DNA from: Eutrophocola sp964490145
GTDB lineage: Bacteria > Pseudomonadota > Gammaproteobacteria > Pseudomonadales > Pseudohongiellaceae
Reading direction: 5' to 3'
DNA length: 64,000 nt
NCBI GenBank assembly: GCA_964490145.1
Contig: CAZBBS010000002.1
Span: 1 to 64,000 of the forward strand
A model generated the notes under the pieces. That model did no database searches. It saw only the letters and a program-made list of their open reading frames with translations, and was not told the origin of the DNA. Both the position numbers and the translations under genes were made by a program. Positions 7,556 to 16,122 of this stretch are shown piece by piece; the stretch's first letter is position 1; every line of letters starts with the position of its first letter.

Positions 7556-8005
7556 GTGAAGAAAGACAAGCTGTTGCCGGATTGCCGGCTGGGCAGTTCC
7601 CCGGAGCAGCGGAAAGCTTTTGACGTGTACATGAAAGCTTTCAGTTCGGCGAATTTTGAACTGTTTCCTGAATTCTATACCGAAGACGTGGTTCTGGAAT
7701 TACCCTCGGCGCCCCCCATTGCCGGCAAGCAGGCCATTATCGGTTTCTACCGGCCCATGTTTGCGAAGGTCAGGGAGAGCCTGGACATGAAGGCTTTGGA
7801 GTACTCCGATGACAGCCTCAGGCTGGATGCCATAACCCGGTTTACAGCCCTGTGCGATGTGCCTGATTTTACACTGGGTGCCCTGAAAGCCGGAGACTAC
7901 GTTGAAGGCCGTATTCTGGTGACCTATACCCTCAGGGATGGCCGTATCAGTCATATTGCCGTGGAACGCGGTGGTGAGATGGTCCGTCATGACTCATGCC
8001 GTTAA
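7556..8005 (+). CDS. SnoaL-like (NTF2-fold) protein, GTG start
   Basis: A 149-residue cytoplasmic protein whose middle reads as a SnoaL-like domain: FDVYMKAFSSANFELFPEFYTEDVVLELPSAPP, then the barrel strands up to RDGRISHIAVERGGEM. The start is a GTG at 7556, preceded by GAAGGAAAAGTCCT. The first twenty residues (MKKDKLLPDCRLG) are not a signal peptide. It overlaps the following lysozyme frame, so the two may be co-transcribed. Ligand or substrate is unknown. Confidence 0.7.
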   Translation: MKKDKLLPDCRLGSSPEQRKAFDVYMKAFSSANFELFPEFYTEDVVLELPSAPPIAGKQAIIGFYRPMFAKVRESLDMKALEYSDDSLRLDAITRFTALCDVPDFTLGALKAGDYVEGRILVTYTLRDGRISHIAVERGGEMVRHDSCR

Positions 8006-8019
8006 CGGAGGCGCAGACA

Positions 8020-8571
8020 TTGCTTGTTTTTGAGGAAGTATTTGCCAGTACCCTGGGGCGTGAAGGAGGCTATGTCGATAACCCCAATGATCCTGGCGGT
8101 GCCACACGCTGGGGGATCACCGAGACAGTGGCCAGAGTCCAGGGTTATCGGGGAGCCATGTCCAGGCTGACCCGAAAAAGGGCGGCTGCGATTGCAAAAC
8201 AGGCTTACTGGGATGTCCTGCTTCTGGATGACGTGGCGAGTCTGTCCAGGCCTCTTGCGGAAGAGATGTTTGATACCGGTTACAACATGGGTCCCCGGAT
8301 ACCTGTGCGTTTTTTGCAGCGTGCACTGAACCTGCTAAATCGCAGTCACCGTGAAGTACCGGACTATCCTGCCTTGGTGGTCGATGGCCTGATGGGGCCT
8401 GCCAGCCTGGCAGCACTGGGGAGTTTTCTGGGGCAGCGCGGCCAGGATGGGGAAAGGGTTTTGCTGAGGGCGCTCAATGCCCAGCAGGCAGAACGTTACC
8501 TGTCGATCTGCGAAGAACGGGAAACCAGCGAGGACTTTCTGTTTGGCTGGCTGTTGAACCGGGTTTCGTAA
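8020..8571 (+). CDS. GH108 lysozyme (N-acetylmuramidase), phage-endolysin type
   Basis: A peptidoglycan hydrolase of about 183 residues. The family signature GREGGYVDNPNDPGGATRWGIT is intact, including the catalytic Glu of EGGY. The C-terminal part (VVDGLMGPASLAAL...FGWLLNRV) matches the peptidoglycan-binding domain of ZliS/endolysin proteins. The frame is open from an ATG at 7996, overlapping the upstream gene. A perfect GGAGG at about 8007-8011 sits nine bases before a TTG at 8020, so TTG is the more likely start. There is no signal peptide and no holin or other phage gene nearby, so it is probably a domesticated phage lysozyme. Confidence 0.8.
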   Translation: MLVFEEVFASTLGREGGYVDNPNDPGGATRWGITETVARVQGYRGAMSRLTRKRAAAIAKQAYWDVLLLDDVASLSRPLAEEMFDTGYNMGPRIPVRFLQRALNLLNRSHREVPDYPALVVDGLMGPASLAALGSFLGQRGQDGERVLLRALNAQQAERYLSICEERETSEDFLFGWLLNRVS

Positions 8572-8587
8572 GTCCTCCGATAACATA

Positions 8588-8616
8588 CCCCGGCATCCTG
8601 GATCAGATTGCCGGGG
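8588..8616 (+). terminator. Hairpin after lysozyme gene, weak terminator
   Basis: CCCCGGCA pairs with TGCCGGGG around a 13-nt loop, between the convergent lysozyme and DUF3016 genes. There is no T run on either strand, so termination would be inefficient or Rho-assisted. Confidence 0.4.
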
Positions 8617-8624
8617 CGTGCGCT

Positions 8625-9110
8625 TCAGAATCGTTCGCTGATCCAGCGATCAATCATGCGTTTTTCATAATCCAGGGGTTCGGCATAGCGAATATTCACA
8701 CTGGAATAATGAAATCCCATGTCCTTGAGTTTTTCACTGCCTGTCGCCAGGGTGCTGCCATCAGCGGCTTTCAGCTCATAGTCCAGGGTGATACGGGGAT
8801 AATCGATATCCCGAACCACCCTCAAGCCGAAGGGGTAGGAAGGATGAAAATATTCCAGATATCCGGCCAGATCCAGATCGGTCACATTGACCACCAGGGT
8901 CTGGTCTTCGGGCAGGTTTTTCCCGGCCTGTTTGAAATGGGCTTCCAGGTCCGTGAGTACCTGATCCTGATAATGCTGGCGAGTGTCATTGGACGCCCCG
9001 ATGTCGGCAAAATGCTCAGGTTCGAGCCAGTTCACTTCAACATCACCTGCCATGACTGCAGAGGTGACCAGCGTTAGGGGTAGAAAAAGCGATAGTGTGT
9101 CCCTGTTCAT
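8625..9110 (-). CDS. DUF3016 family exported protein
   Basis: A 161-residue protein with signal peptide MNRDTLSLFLPLTLVTSAVMA. The mature part VEVNWLEPEHFADIGASN, TLVVNVTDLDLAGYLEYF, VVRDIDYPRITLDYEL and the C-terminal YEKRMIDRWI match DUF3016, a family of uncharacterised periplasmic proteins found mainly in Gammaproteobacteria. It is transcribed leftward and is separate from fdhD by about 115 bp. Function is unknown. Confidence 0.75.
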   Translation of the reverse strand: MNRDTLSLFLPLTLVTSAVMAGDVEVNWLEPEHFADIGASNDTRQHYQDQVLTDLEAHFKQAGKNLPEDQTLVVNVTDLDLAGYLEYFHPSYPFGLRVVRDIDYPRITLDYELKAADGSTLATGSEKLKDMGFHYSSVNIRYAEPLDYEKRMIDRWISERF

Positions 9111-9225
9111 GGCGTACTCCGGAAAACGAGGGTCTCACTCACTTGGATCGCGTCTCTCACCGAAAAGTTTTCGGTCCGCACAGGATGTTCATATCCCGTT
9201 AAGCCAGGCACTCATCCCCCTGGAT

Positions 9226-10056
9226 TCAGCAAATGGCGTCCGGGTTGTGGTAGATATTGAAGCCATGTTCCGAGAGGAAGCCAACGAGGGTAATGTTGAA
9301 TTCCTGGGCGAGTTCCACGGCCAGTGAAGAGGGTGCGCCCACGGCTGCCACCATGGGGCAACCGGCAGCCAGGGCTTTTTGCATCAGTTCAAAGCTGGCC
9401 CTGCCACTGACCATAATACCCATGTCAGACATTGGCAGCAGGTGGGCCCGCAGCATGCCGCCAATCAGTTTGTCCATGGCATTGTGGCGGCCGACGTCTT
9501 CGGTCACGGAAATGATGTTGCCGGTGCTGTTGAACGTGGCAGTGCCATGACAGCCGCCCGTGGCATTAAAGAGGGTCTGGTGTCCGCGGATATTGTCGCC
9601 CAGTTTCAAGAGACTGCTTTCACTGATGGTAAAGCTGTTGTCACGCAGGGCATCAAACCCGCTGGTGCTCAGGGTTTCCAGTGATGCCTTGCCACAGACG
9701 CCACAGCTGGATGTGGTGTAGAAATGCCGTTCCAGCCGGGAGAGGTCGAACTGACGATCTTCCTTTAATTCAAGGCGGATCACATTGTCAGCCGTATCAT
9801 CAATTGATGCGATGTCCTCAGTGGTTTCAATGATGCTTTCGGTGAACAGGAAGCCGCAGGCCAGGTTGATGTCATCACCGGGCGTGCGCATGGTAATGGA
9901 TATGCTTTTGTGCAGACGCCCTTTATGACTATCGGTGTAACCCAGACGAATTTCCAGGGGTTCTTCGACAGCCAGCACGTCATCCTTTTTCATGCGTCTG
10001 CCATCGCGGACAGAGGTCAGGGGAAGGGTGCTGCTGTTATTGCCAGTGTTGTTCAT
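9226..10056 (-). CDS. fdhD: Formate dehydrogenase accessory sulfurtransferase FdhD
   Basis: FdhD transfers sulfur from a cysteine desulfurase to the molybdenum cofactor, which formate dehydrogenases need for activity. The sequence (276 residues) has the active-site pair CGVC at residues 118-121 within YTTSSCGVCGKASL, the EEPLEIRL start of the domain, and the conserved SVTEDVGRHNAMDKLIG and VSGRASFELMQKA. It lies about 8 kb from fdsGB, consistent with service to that enzyme. It is 6 bp downstream of the Nudix gene and is probably in one transcript with it. Confidence 0.93.
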   Translation of the reverse strand: MNNTGNNSSTLPLTSVRDGRRMKKDDVLAVEEPLEIRLGYTDSHKGRLHKSISITMRTPGDDINLACGFLFTESIIETTEDIASIDDTADNVIRLELKEDRQFDLSRLERHFYTTSSCGVCGKASLETLSTSGFDALRDNSFTISESSLLKLGDNIRGHQTLFNATGGCHGTATFNSTGNIISVTEDVGRHNAMDKLIGGMLRAHLLPMSDMGIMVSGRASFELMQKALAAGCPMVAAVGAPSSLAVELAQEFNITLVGFLSEHGFNIYHNPDAIC

Positions 10057-10062
10057 GGAGTA

Positions 10063-10629
10063 TCAGTTGTGAGGCTTGATTATGCGTCTGTTGTCTTTTG
10101 TCAGAATAACGTCTGCCGATCGCACCGGGAACTGACCATCTGGCAGGTCGTTGAAATAATGTTCCAGTGTTCTGCCTACAGCGGGAAAGGCAATTTCCTG
10201 CCACGGAATTTCTTCCTGCCTGAACAGGCCGACTTCCAGGCTCTCATCGCCAGCGGCATAGTCCAGATCCAGAAGTGTGGCACGGAAAAACAGGTGCACC
10301 TGGTTGATATGGGGCAGACTGAACAGGGTGTAGAGTCCGTGGATCTGGATACGGGCCCCGGCTTCTTCCAGGGTTTCACGCAAGGCGCCATCGTGGGCGG
10401 TTTCGTCATTCTCCATGAAACCACCGGGCAGAGTCCACTTGCCGTATCGGGGCTCTATCGCGCGCTTGCACAACAGGACTTTGTTTTCAAAACAGGGCAG
10501 GGAAACCACGATAATTCGCGGGTTCTGATAGTGGATTTCTCCACAGCCTTCGCAGACAAAACGCAGACGGTCATCAAGGTCCGGTATTTTTCTGGTTAGT
10601 GTGTTGCCGCAGGCTGAGCAAAATTTCAT
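10063..10629 (-). CDS. Nudix hydrolase with N-terminal zinc ribbon
   Basis: A 188-residue hydrolase of nucleoside-diphosphate-type substrates. A four-cysteine zinc ribbon occupies the N-terminus (Cys4, Cys7, Cys26, Cys29: FCSACG...FVCEGCG). The Nudix box GGFMENDETAHDGALRETLEEAG is complete, with the catalytic REXXEE glutamates. The arrangement resembles NudC-like ADP-ribose or NADH pyrophosphatases but is shorter than NudC. It lies 6 bp after corB/corC and 6 bp before fdhD, so the three are probably co-transcribed. The substrate is unknown. Confidence 0.85.
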   Translation of the reverse strand: MKFCSACGNTLTRKIPDLDDRLRFVCEGCGEIHYQNPRIIVVSLPCFENKVLLCKRAIEPRYGKWTLPGGFMENDETAHDGALRETLEEAGARIQIHGLYTLFSLPHINQVHLFFRATLLDLDYAAGDESLEVGLFRQEEIPWQEIAFPAVGRTLEHYFNDLPDGQFPVRSADVILTKDNRRIIKPHN

Positions 10630-10635
10630 GATTGA

Positions 10636-11934
10636 TTAGCTGAATAGGCTGGCTTGTTTTTGTTCGGTAACACTGCGCGGCTCCATGGCCCACATCTTGA
10701 CCATTTTAATGGCATTATCCTGGACATTCAGGACTTCAGCTGCATGGTAGGGGAGTCTGACACAAACATTCTTTTCCGGGATCATTTCAAGCAGTTCGGT
10801 GAGCAGCCCGTTCAGGGTTTTGGGACCGTCGGTGGGCAAATCCCAGTCCAGGGCCTTGTTGATGTCACGAATGGTGGCGGCACCCTCGATAAGGTAGGTG
10901 CCGTCTCCCTGGGGATGGATGTCATCCGTTTCCTCGGAAAAATTGGTGGTGAAGTTGCCGACGATTTCCTCGAGGATGTCCTGCAGGGTGACGATGCCCT
11001 GCACGTCTCCGTATTCATCAACCACCAGAGCCATGCGTCTTTTATTTTTCTGGAATTTGAACAGCTGGGTGTGAAGAGGTGTCGTCTCCGGGACAAAGTA
11101 GGCTTCTTCTGTCAGCTGCATCAGGGTGGCCTTGTTGATCTCGCTGTCATTGAGCAGGCGTGAAATATTCCGCATGTGCATCAGGCCAACCACTTCGTTG
11201 AGGTCCTTTTTGTAGACGGGCAGCAGGGTGTGAGAGCTTTGACGAATCTGGTCCAGAATATCGTCCACATCATCATCCAGATCTATGCCCACCACTTCAT
11301 TGCGCGGCACCATGATGTCGGTAACCGTGGCTTTTTCAAGGTCCAGAATGTTCAGCAGCATGCCGTGGCGTTTTGCGGGAATCAGCCCGCCGCTTTCGTC
11401 CAGAACGGTTCTGAGTTCCTCTTTGGTCAGGTGCAGCGAACTGTTGGCCGTGACCTCGAGTCCACACAATCTCACCAGTCCGTTGGAAACGGCATTGATC
11501 ATCCAGACGAGCGGATACAGGACTTTCAGGAGAATCTGGAGAAAGAAAGAAGAGGGATAGGCTATTTTTTCAGGGTACAGGGCGGCAATGGTTTTCGGGG
11601 TCACTTCGGCAAAAATCAGCACAATAATCGTCAGCAGGACCGGGGCCAAAATGAATCCCAGGTTTCCCCAAAGCCTGACCGCGATGGCCGTGCCCACCGA
11701 AGCTGCGATGAAATTCACCAGATTGTTGCCGATCAGAATAAGGCCGATAAGGCGATCAGGTTGGTCCAGCAGCTGGCTGGCCCTGATGGCGCCCTTGTGG
11801 TTGTGCTTGACGAGATGGCGTAATCGATATCGATTGAGTGCCATCATGGCAGTTTCTGAACTGGAGAAGTAGGCAGACATCAGGATCAGGGAGATCAGGA
11901 TGCCCAGCAAGAGGGTTAGCGATGCGTCTTCCAC
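10636..11934 (-). CDS. CorB/CorC-type (CNNM) magnesium/cobalt transporter
   Basis: A 432-residue inner-membrane protein. The DUF21 transmembrane domain covers about residues 1-190 (GILISLILMSAYFSSSETAM, IGLILIGNNLVNFIAAS, FILAPVLLTIIVLIFAEVTPK). A CBS pair follows (MVPRNEVVGIDLDDDVDDIL ... VVDEYGDVQGIVTLQDILEEIVG). The C-terminus is a CorC_HlyC domain from about residue 340. CNNM/CorB proteins export Mg2+ in an Mg-ATP dependent manner. The position between ypjD and other genes next to ffh matches the conserved gammaproteobacterial ypjD-yfjD-ffh order. Confidence 0.87.
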   Translation of the reverse strand: MEDASLTLLLGILISLILMSAYFSSSETAMMALNRYRLRHLVKHNHKGAIRASQLLDQPDRLIGLILIGNNLVNFIAASVGTAIAVRLWGNLGFILAPVLLTIIVLIFAEVTPKTIAALYPEKIAYPSSFFLQILLKVLYPLVWMINAVSNGLVRLCGLEVTANSSLHLTKEELRTVLDESGGLIPAKRHGMLLNILDLEKATVTDIMVPRNEVVGIDLDDDVDDILDQIRQSSHTLLPVYKKDLNEVVGLMHMRNISRLLNDSEINKATLMQLTEEAYFVPETTPLHTQLFKFQKNKRRMALVVDEYGDVQGIVTLQDILEEIVGNFTTNFSEETDDIHPQGDGTYLIEGAATIRDINKALDWDLPTDGPKTLNGLLTELLEMIPEKNVCVRLPYHAAEVLNVQDNAIKMVKMWAMEPRSVTEQKQASLFS

Positions 11935-11946
11935 AAGAGTGGCCTG

Positions 11947-12747
11947 TTATATGCGGTCTAGAATGATTTCAAGGACGAACTTGCTGCCAAAGTAGGCCAG
12001 GATCAGAAAGGCATAGCCCGTCATGATCCAGCGATTGGCAGTTTTGCCGCGCCAGCCGAGCTGATGCCGACCCCACAGCAATATTGAAAATACGAGCCAG
12101 GAAATGGTCGATAACACGGCTTTGTGGCTCAGGTGCTGTCCATAAAAATCTTCCATGAATACCACCCCGGTAAACAGTACGCCGGTGAGCAACAGAAGTC
12201 CAAGCCAGATCATGTCGAACAGCAGGGCTTCCATGGTTTCCAGGGGGGGCAGATGGCTGACCAGCTCCAGTGAGCGTTTTTCCTTGAGCAGGCGATTGAG
12301 AAAGGAGTTGAGCAAGGTCTGACAGGCGGCAATGGTGATGATGGCCACGGCCAGAATACCCAGGAGAATGTGAATGCCGACACCGATGGAATAGTCCTCC
12401 AGGGGGTCATAGACGCTGGGAATGAAGGTGGAGCACAGCAGACAGATGATGGCCAGTGGGAAAAGGTACAGAAAGAGCGTGTCCACGGGGCGTTTGAAGC
12501 TGCTGGCCAGTGTGGTGATCACAATTACCCAGCTGACCAGAGAGGCGACCTTGAAGAAGCTGAAATCTATGCCGTCAGGGTTCAGGGTAATCTGGAGAAT
12601 CACCCACAGATGGAGGAGCAGGGCAATGCCGCCGGTGATGAAAACCCTGCTGCGGTTTTGCTGGCCACTGGTCAGGTTGCGGCGCTGGAAAAACAAACCC
12701 AGCCCGTAACTGACCGCTGCTGCGAGGCTGAGATAGGTACTGATCAT
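11947..12747 (-). CDS. ypjD: YpjD-like CcsA-family inner-membrane protein
   Basis: A 266-residue polytopic membrane protein of the cytochrome c assembly (CcsA/CcmC-like) family, starting MISTYLSLAAAVSYGLGLFF at the ATG at 12747. Eight or so membrane segments are apparent. The C-terminal part (VVFMEDFYGQHLSHKAVLSTISW) corresponds to the conserved His-bearing region of the family. The frame continues far upstream but that extension overlaps ffh on the other strand and is not coding. It is divergent from ffh as in many Gammaproteobacteria. Its exact role is unproven, although the family handles haem. Confidence 0.85.
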   Translation of the reverse strand: MISTYLSLAAAVSYGLGLFFQRRNLTSGQQNRSRVFITGGIALLLHLWVILQITLNPDGIDFSFFKVASLVSWVIVITTLASSFKRPVDTLFLYLFPLAIICLLCSTFIPSVYDPLEDYSIGVGIHILLGILAVAIITIAACQTLLNSFLNRLLKEKRSLELVSHLPPLETMEALLFDMIWLGLLLLTGVLFTGVVFMEDFYGQHLSHKAVLSTISWLVFSILLWGRHQLGWRGKTANRWIMTGYAFLILAYFGSKFVLEIILDRI

Positions 12748-12919
12748 GGTGCAAAAGTCTCTCACAAGTGGGTCGAGCGTTGAAGTTCTTTTTCCAAGGG
12801 GATGATTGGGCTTTTTTTGCTTCTGGAAGATGGAAATAGCCCTGTGTTCCTGGCGCCTGATTCGGTAGAATGGCGACCCTTTATTCAAGCCGTTAACAAA
12901 ATCTGGAAGTAAAAATCTG

Positions 12920-14308
12920 ATGTTTGAGAATCTGACGGACAGGCTGTCGCAAACGCTGCGGACCATCACCGGTAAGGCCAAGCTCACCGAGGAAAACATC
13001 CAGGAGAGCCTGAGAGAGGTTCGCCGGGCCCTGCTGGAGGCCGATGTTGCCTTGCCAGTGGTCCAGGAATTTATCGACAAGGTCAAATTCCGGGCCGTGG
13101 GCCAGGAAGTCAGCAAGAGCCTGAGCCCGGGTCAGGCCTTCCTCAAGGTTGTCCAGGCTGAACTCCAGGCACTGATGGGCGAATCCAATGAAGCGCTCAA
13201 CCTGAAAGCGGCTCCACCGGCTGTCATCCTGATGGCGGGTTTGCAGGGTGCAGGTAAAACCACCACCGTGGCCAAGCTGGCCCTGTGGCTGAAAAACACC
13301 CAGAAAAAATCAGTGATGGTGGCCAGTGCAGACGTTTACCGGCCTGCGGCGATCAGGCAGCTGGAAACCCTGGCCCAGGAAGTGGATGTCACCTTCTTCC
13401 CCAGCGATGCCGGTCAGCAGCCTGAGCAGATTGCCCGGGATGCCATCGCGGCTGCCAGAAAGCAGTTTGTGGATGTGCTGTTCCTCGATACCGCCGGTCG
13501 TCTGGCGATTGATGAGGAGATGATGGCGGAAATCAAGTCCCTGCACGCTGTCGCCAACCCGGTGGAAACCCTGTTTGTCGTGGATGCGATGACCGGTCAG
13601 GATGCGGCCAATACGGCGAAGGCCTTTGGTGAGGCGCTGCCGTTAACCGGCGTGATCCTGACCAAGACTGACGGTGACGCGAGGGGTGGAGCGGCCCTTT
13701 CGGTTCGCCAGATCACCGGTAAACCCATCAAGTTCATGGGGGTGGGTGAAAAAGTCGATGGCCTTGAACCGTTTTACCCCGATCGTGTGGCGTCCCGGAT
13801 CCTTGGCATGGGGGATGTCCTGTCCCTGATCGAGGATGTTGAAAAGCGTGTTGACAAGCAAAAAGCGGAGAAGTTGGCCGGCAAGATCAAGAAAGGCCAG
13901 CGTTTTGATCTGCAGGATTTCAAGGAACAGCTGGAGCAGATGCAGAACATGGGCGGTATGTCCAACATGCTGGACAAGATCCCGGGCCTCAGCGGGGCGC
14001 AGAAAGCTGCCGCAGGCATGGTGGATGACCGCCAGTTTGCCCGGATGGAAGCCATCATCAACTCCATGACCATGAAAGAGCGTCAGCGCCCCGAGTTGCT
14101 CAATGGTTCCCGGAAGCGTCGAATTACCGTGGGTTCGGGCACGTCGATCCAGGATCTTAACCGTCTGCTCAAGCAGCATAAGCAGATGCAGAAGGTCATG
14201 AAAAAGATGAAAGGCGGCGGGCTTGCCAATATGATGCGCGGTCTTGGCGGTATGGGCGGCGGCATGGGTGGCATGAAACCACCGGGCGGTGGATTTCCCA
14301 GGTTCTGA
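12920..14308 (+). CDS. ffh: Signal recognition particle GTPase Ffh
   Basis: Ffh binds 4.5S RNA and signal sequences and targets ribosomes to FtsY at the membrane. The 462-residue protein has the N domain, the GTPase G domain (GLQGAGKTTTVAKLA, DTAGR, TKTDGDARGGAALS) and the methionine-rich M domain from about residue 325, ending in a Gly-Met tail (GGLANMMRGLGGMGGGMGGMKP). The only nearby promoter-like element is TAGAAT at 12866-12871 in the ypjD-ffh divergent region, with a poor -35. No 4.5S RNA gene was seen in the window. Confidence 0.97.
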   Translation: MFENLTDRLSQTLRTITGKAKLTEENIQESLREVRRALLEADVALPVVQEFIDKVKFRAVGQEVSKSLSPGQAFLKVVQAELQALMGESNEALNLKAAPPAVILMAGLQGAGKTTTVAKLALWLKNTQKKSVMVASADVYRPAAIRQLETLAQEVDVTFFPSDAGQQPEQIARDAIAAARKQFVDVLFLDTAGRLAIDEEMMAEIKSLHAVANPVETLFVVDAMTGQDAANTAKAFGEALPLTGVILTKTDGDARGGAALSVRQITGKPIKFMGVGEKVDGLEPFYPDRVASRILGMGDVLSLIEDVEKRVDKQKAEKLAGKIKKGQRFDLQDFKEQLEQMQNMGGMSNMLDKIPGLSGAQKAAAGMVDDRQFARMEAIINSMTMKERQRPELLNGSRKRRITVGSGTSIQDLNRLLKQHKQMQKVMKKMKGGGLANMMRGLGGMGGGMGGMKPPGGGFPRF

Positions 14309-14380
14309 GAGGGCTGATTCGCAGGTTTTGGCGAGTCCGGAAAACTTCCCATTTTTTATTAACTTGCGAGAGAATAAAGG

Positions 14381-14409
14381 TTCCATCGGCCCAAAATTTC
14401 CCGTAGAAT
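14381..14409 (+). promoter_or_regulatory. Candidate sigma-70 promoter for rpsP operon
   Basis: TAGAAT at 14404-14409 (5 of 6 to consensus) with a weak TTCCAT 17 bp upstream, about 80 bp before the rpsP start. The -10 is good and the -35 is poor, so confidence is limited. The intervening leader is AT-rich. Confidence 0.4.
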
Positions 14410-14491
14410 ACGGCGCTTTTTCGCAGACCCCCCAATGAGGTCCCGAATTAAACCGGTTTTTGTATTTTTTTATTATTGGAAACAACAAGTT

Positions 14492-14752
14492 ATGGTAACC
14501 ATTAGACTTTCCAGAAGTGGTGCTAAGAAACGTCCGTTCTATCACCTGACTGTCGCTGACAAGCGTACATCCCGTGATGGCCGCTTTATTGAGCGCGTTG
14601 GCTTCTTCAATCCTGGTGCACGCGGCCAGGAAGAAAGGCTGCGTGTGGATCTGGAGCGGGTGAAATTCTGGCAGGACCAGGGTGCACAGGCCTCTGACCG
14701 TGTTGCCAGCCTGCTGAAAGAAGCGGCTGCTGCCACCAGCACTGCTGCCTGA
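14492..14752 (+). CDS. rpsP: 30S ribosomal protein S16
   Basis: An 86-residue S16 with the usual start MVTIRLSRSGAKKRPFYHLTVADKRTSRDGRFIERVGFFNP and a short Ala/Thr-rich C-terminal tail. The ATG at 14492 begins the conserved sequence exactly; the frame is open upstream but without family content. It is the first gene of the classical rpsP-rimM-trmD-rplS operon. Confidence 0.97.
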   Translation: MVTIRLSRSGAKKRPFYHLTVADKRTSRDGRFIERVGFFNPGARGQEERLRVDLERVKFWQDQGAQASDRVASLLKEAAAATSTAA

Positions 14753-14788
14753 TAGCCCGTTTGCGGGCCTTTGGCCGCTGAACAAGCC

Positions 14789-15331
14789 ATGGTTGCGCCA
14801 AGTGAGCTGACCACCCTGGGTAAAATCGGGGCGGCCCATGGTATCAAGGGCTGGGTGAGGTTGATTTCATTCACCGATCCCGCGGACAACATACTCGATT
14901 TCAGGCATTTTTACCTGTCACCGGCCGTTGGCAGTGCTGCTGTCGGACTGGAGCGCATCGAGATTGATGAAAGCCGCAGCCAGGGCAAGCATTTCGTTGG
15001 CCATATCAAGGGTTGTGATGATCGTGATCTGGCCAGCAAATTTACCGGCAGGGAACTGCTGGTAGAAAAATCGGCATTGCCGGCACTGGAAGATGACGGT
15101 TTCTACTGGTTCCAGTTGGAAGGTCTGCAGGTCATCAACCTGCAGAATGACAGTCTGGGCCAGGTTGATCATCTGATCGAAACCGGTGCCAATGATGTTC
15201 TGGTGGTCAGACCGACCCCGGACAGCATAGATACAGAAGAAAGACTGATCCCCTATATTCAGGATCAGGTAATTAAGCAGGTAGACCTGGACACCAAGAC
15301 CATCCGGGTTGACTGGGAAAAGGATTACTGA
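14789..15331 (+). CDS. rimM: Ribosome maturation factor RimM
   Basis: RimM assists maturation of the 30S head and binds S19. About 180 residues begin with LGKIGAAHGIKGWVRLISFTD, the N-terminal barrel signature, and end in a PRC-barrel domain (GFYWFQLEGLQVINL, RLIPYIQDQVIKQVDLDTKTIRVDW). The ATG at 14789 is preferred. A TTG at 14771 in the same frame would add six residues (MAAEQA), and neither start has a clear ribosome-binding site. It lies between rpsP and trmD as expected. Confidence 0.95.
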   Translation: MVAPSELTTLGKIGAAHGIKGWVRLISFTDPADNILDFRHFYLSPAVGSAAVGLERIEIDESRSQGKHFVGHIKGCDDRDLASKFTGRELLVEKSALPALEDDGFYWFQLEGLQVINLQNDSLGQVDHLIETGANDVLVVRPTPDSIDTEERLIPYIQDQVIKQVDLDTKTIRVDWEKDY

Positions 15332-15357
15332 GAAACATCAGCAAACCGGGGAAAGCC

Positions 15358-16101
15358 ATGAAGGCAGGCATTGTTACCTTGTTCCCCGATATGTTCTGTG
15401 CTCTCACCGAATTCGGTGTCAGCAGCAGGGCCCTGAAGAAAGGGCTGGTTGAACTGAGTTTCTGGAATCCCCGGGATTACACTACGGATAATCATCGCAC
15501 CGTGGATGACCGGCCTTACGGCGGCGGCCCCGGCATGTTGATGAAAACCGAGCCTGTCAGGCTGGCGATAGAGGCCGCCAAACAGGCCTTGCCGGAAGGG
15601 AAGGTGATTTACCTGTCTCCCCAGGGCAAACCGCTGGACCAGGCCGTGATCAACCGGCTGGCCGGGCAGAATGAAATGATTCTGCTGTGCGGACGATACG
15701 AAGGTATTGACGAGCGCGTGATCGAGTCCCATGTGGATGAGGAAGTCTCCCTGGGAGATTTCGTGCTCAGTGGTGGAGAGTTGGCAGCCATGACATGTCT
15801 GGATGCCATGATCCGGTTGCAGCCGGGTGCCCTTGGGCATGAAGACTCCGCCGGTCAGGACTCGTTTATGAACGGACTGCTAGACTGTCCCCATTACACG
15901 AGACCTGAGGAATTTGCAGGAAAGGTGGTGCCGCCGGTGTTGTTGAGCGGCGACCATGAAGCCATCCGCGTGTGGCGACTGAAGCAAAGTTTGGGCAGGA
16001 CCTGGTCAAGACGGCCAGACCTGCTGGAAAAAACGCATTTAACCGATGAGCAGAAAGTACTGCTGGAACAGTTCATCGGTGAATATGAAGAAAACGATTG
16101 A
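15358..16101 (+). CDS. trmD: tRNA (guanine-N1-)-methyltransferase TrmD
   Basis: TrmD methylates G37 of tRNAs next to the anticodon, preventing frameshifts. The 247-residue protein carries the trefoil-knot SAM-binding region (LSPQGKPLDQ, LLCGRYEGIDERV, VSLGDFVLSGGELAAM) and the substrate loop RPYGGGPGMLMK. The ATG at 15358 directly starts MKAGIVTLFPDMF. It is the third gene of the rpsP operon, 26 bp after rimM. Confidence 0.97.
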   Translation: MKAGIVTLFPDMFCALTEFGVSSRALKKGLVELSFWNPRDYTTDNHRTVDDRPYGGGPGMLMKTEPVRLAIEAAKQALPEGKVIYLSPQGKPLDQAVINRLAGQNEMILLCGRYEGIDERVIESHVDEEVSLGDFVLSGGELAAMTCLDAMIRLQPGALGHEDSAGQDSFMNGLLDCPHYTRPEEFAGKVVPPVLLSGDHEAIRVWRLKQSLGRTWSRRPDLLEKTHLTDEQKVLLEQFIGEYEEND

Positions 16102-16122
16102 TTGTTTTTAATGGTGAACACA

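Noticed and set aside
11947..13116. Long version of the ypjD frame starting at 13116
   Set aside because: The upstream part overlaps ffh on the opposite strand and has no family content; the CcsA-like protein starts at 12747.
13643..14839. 398-codon frame opposite ffh and rpsP
   Set aside because: It is the antisense shadow of two certain genes with no recognisable domain.
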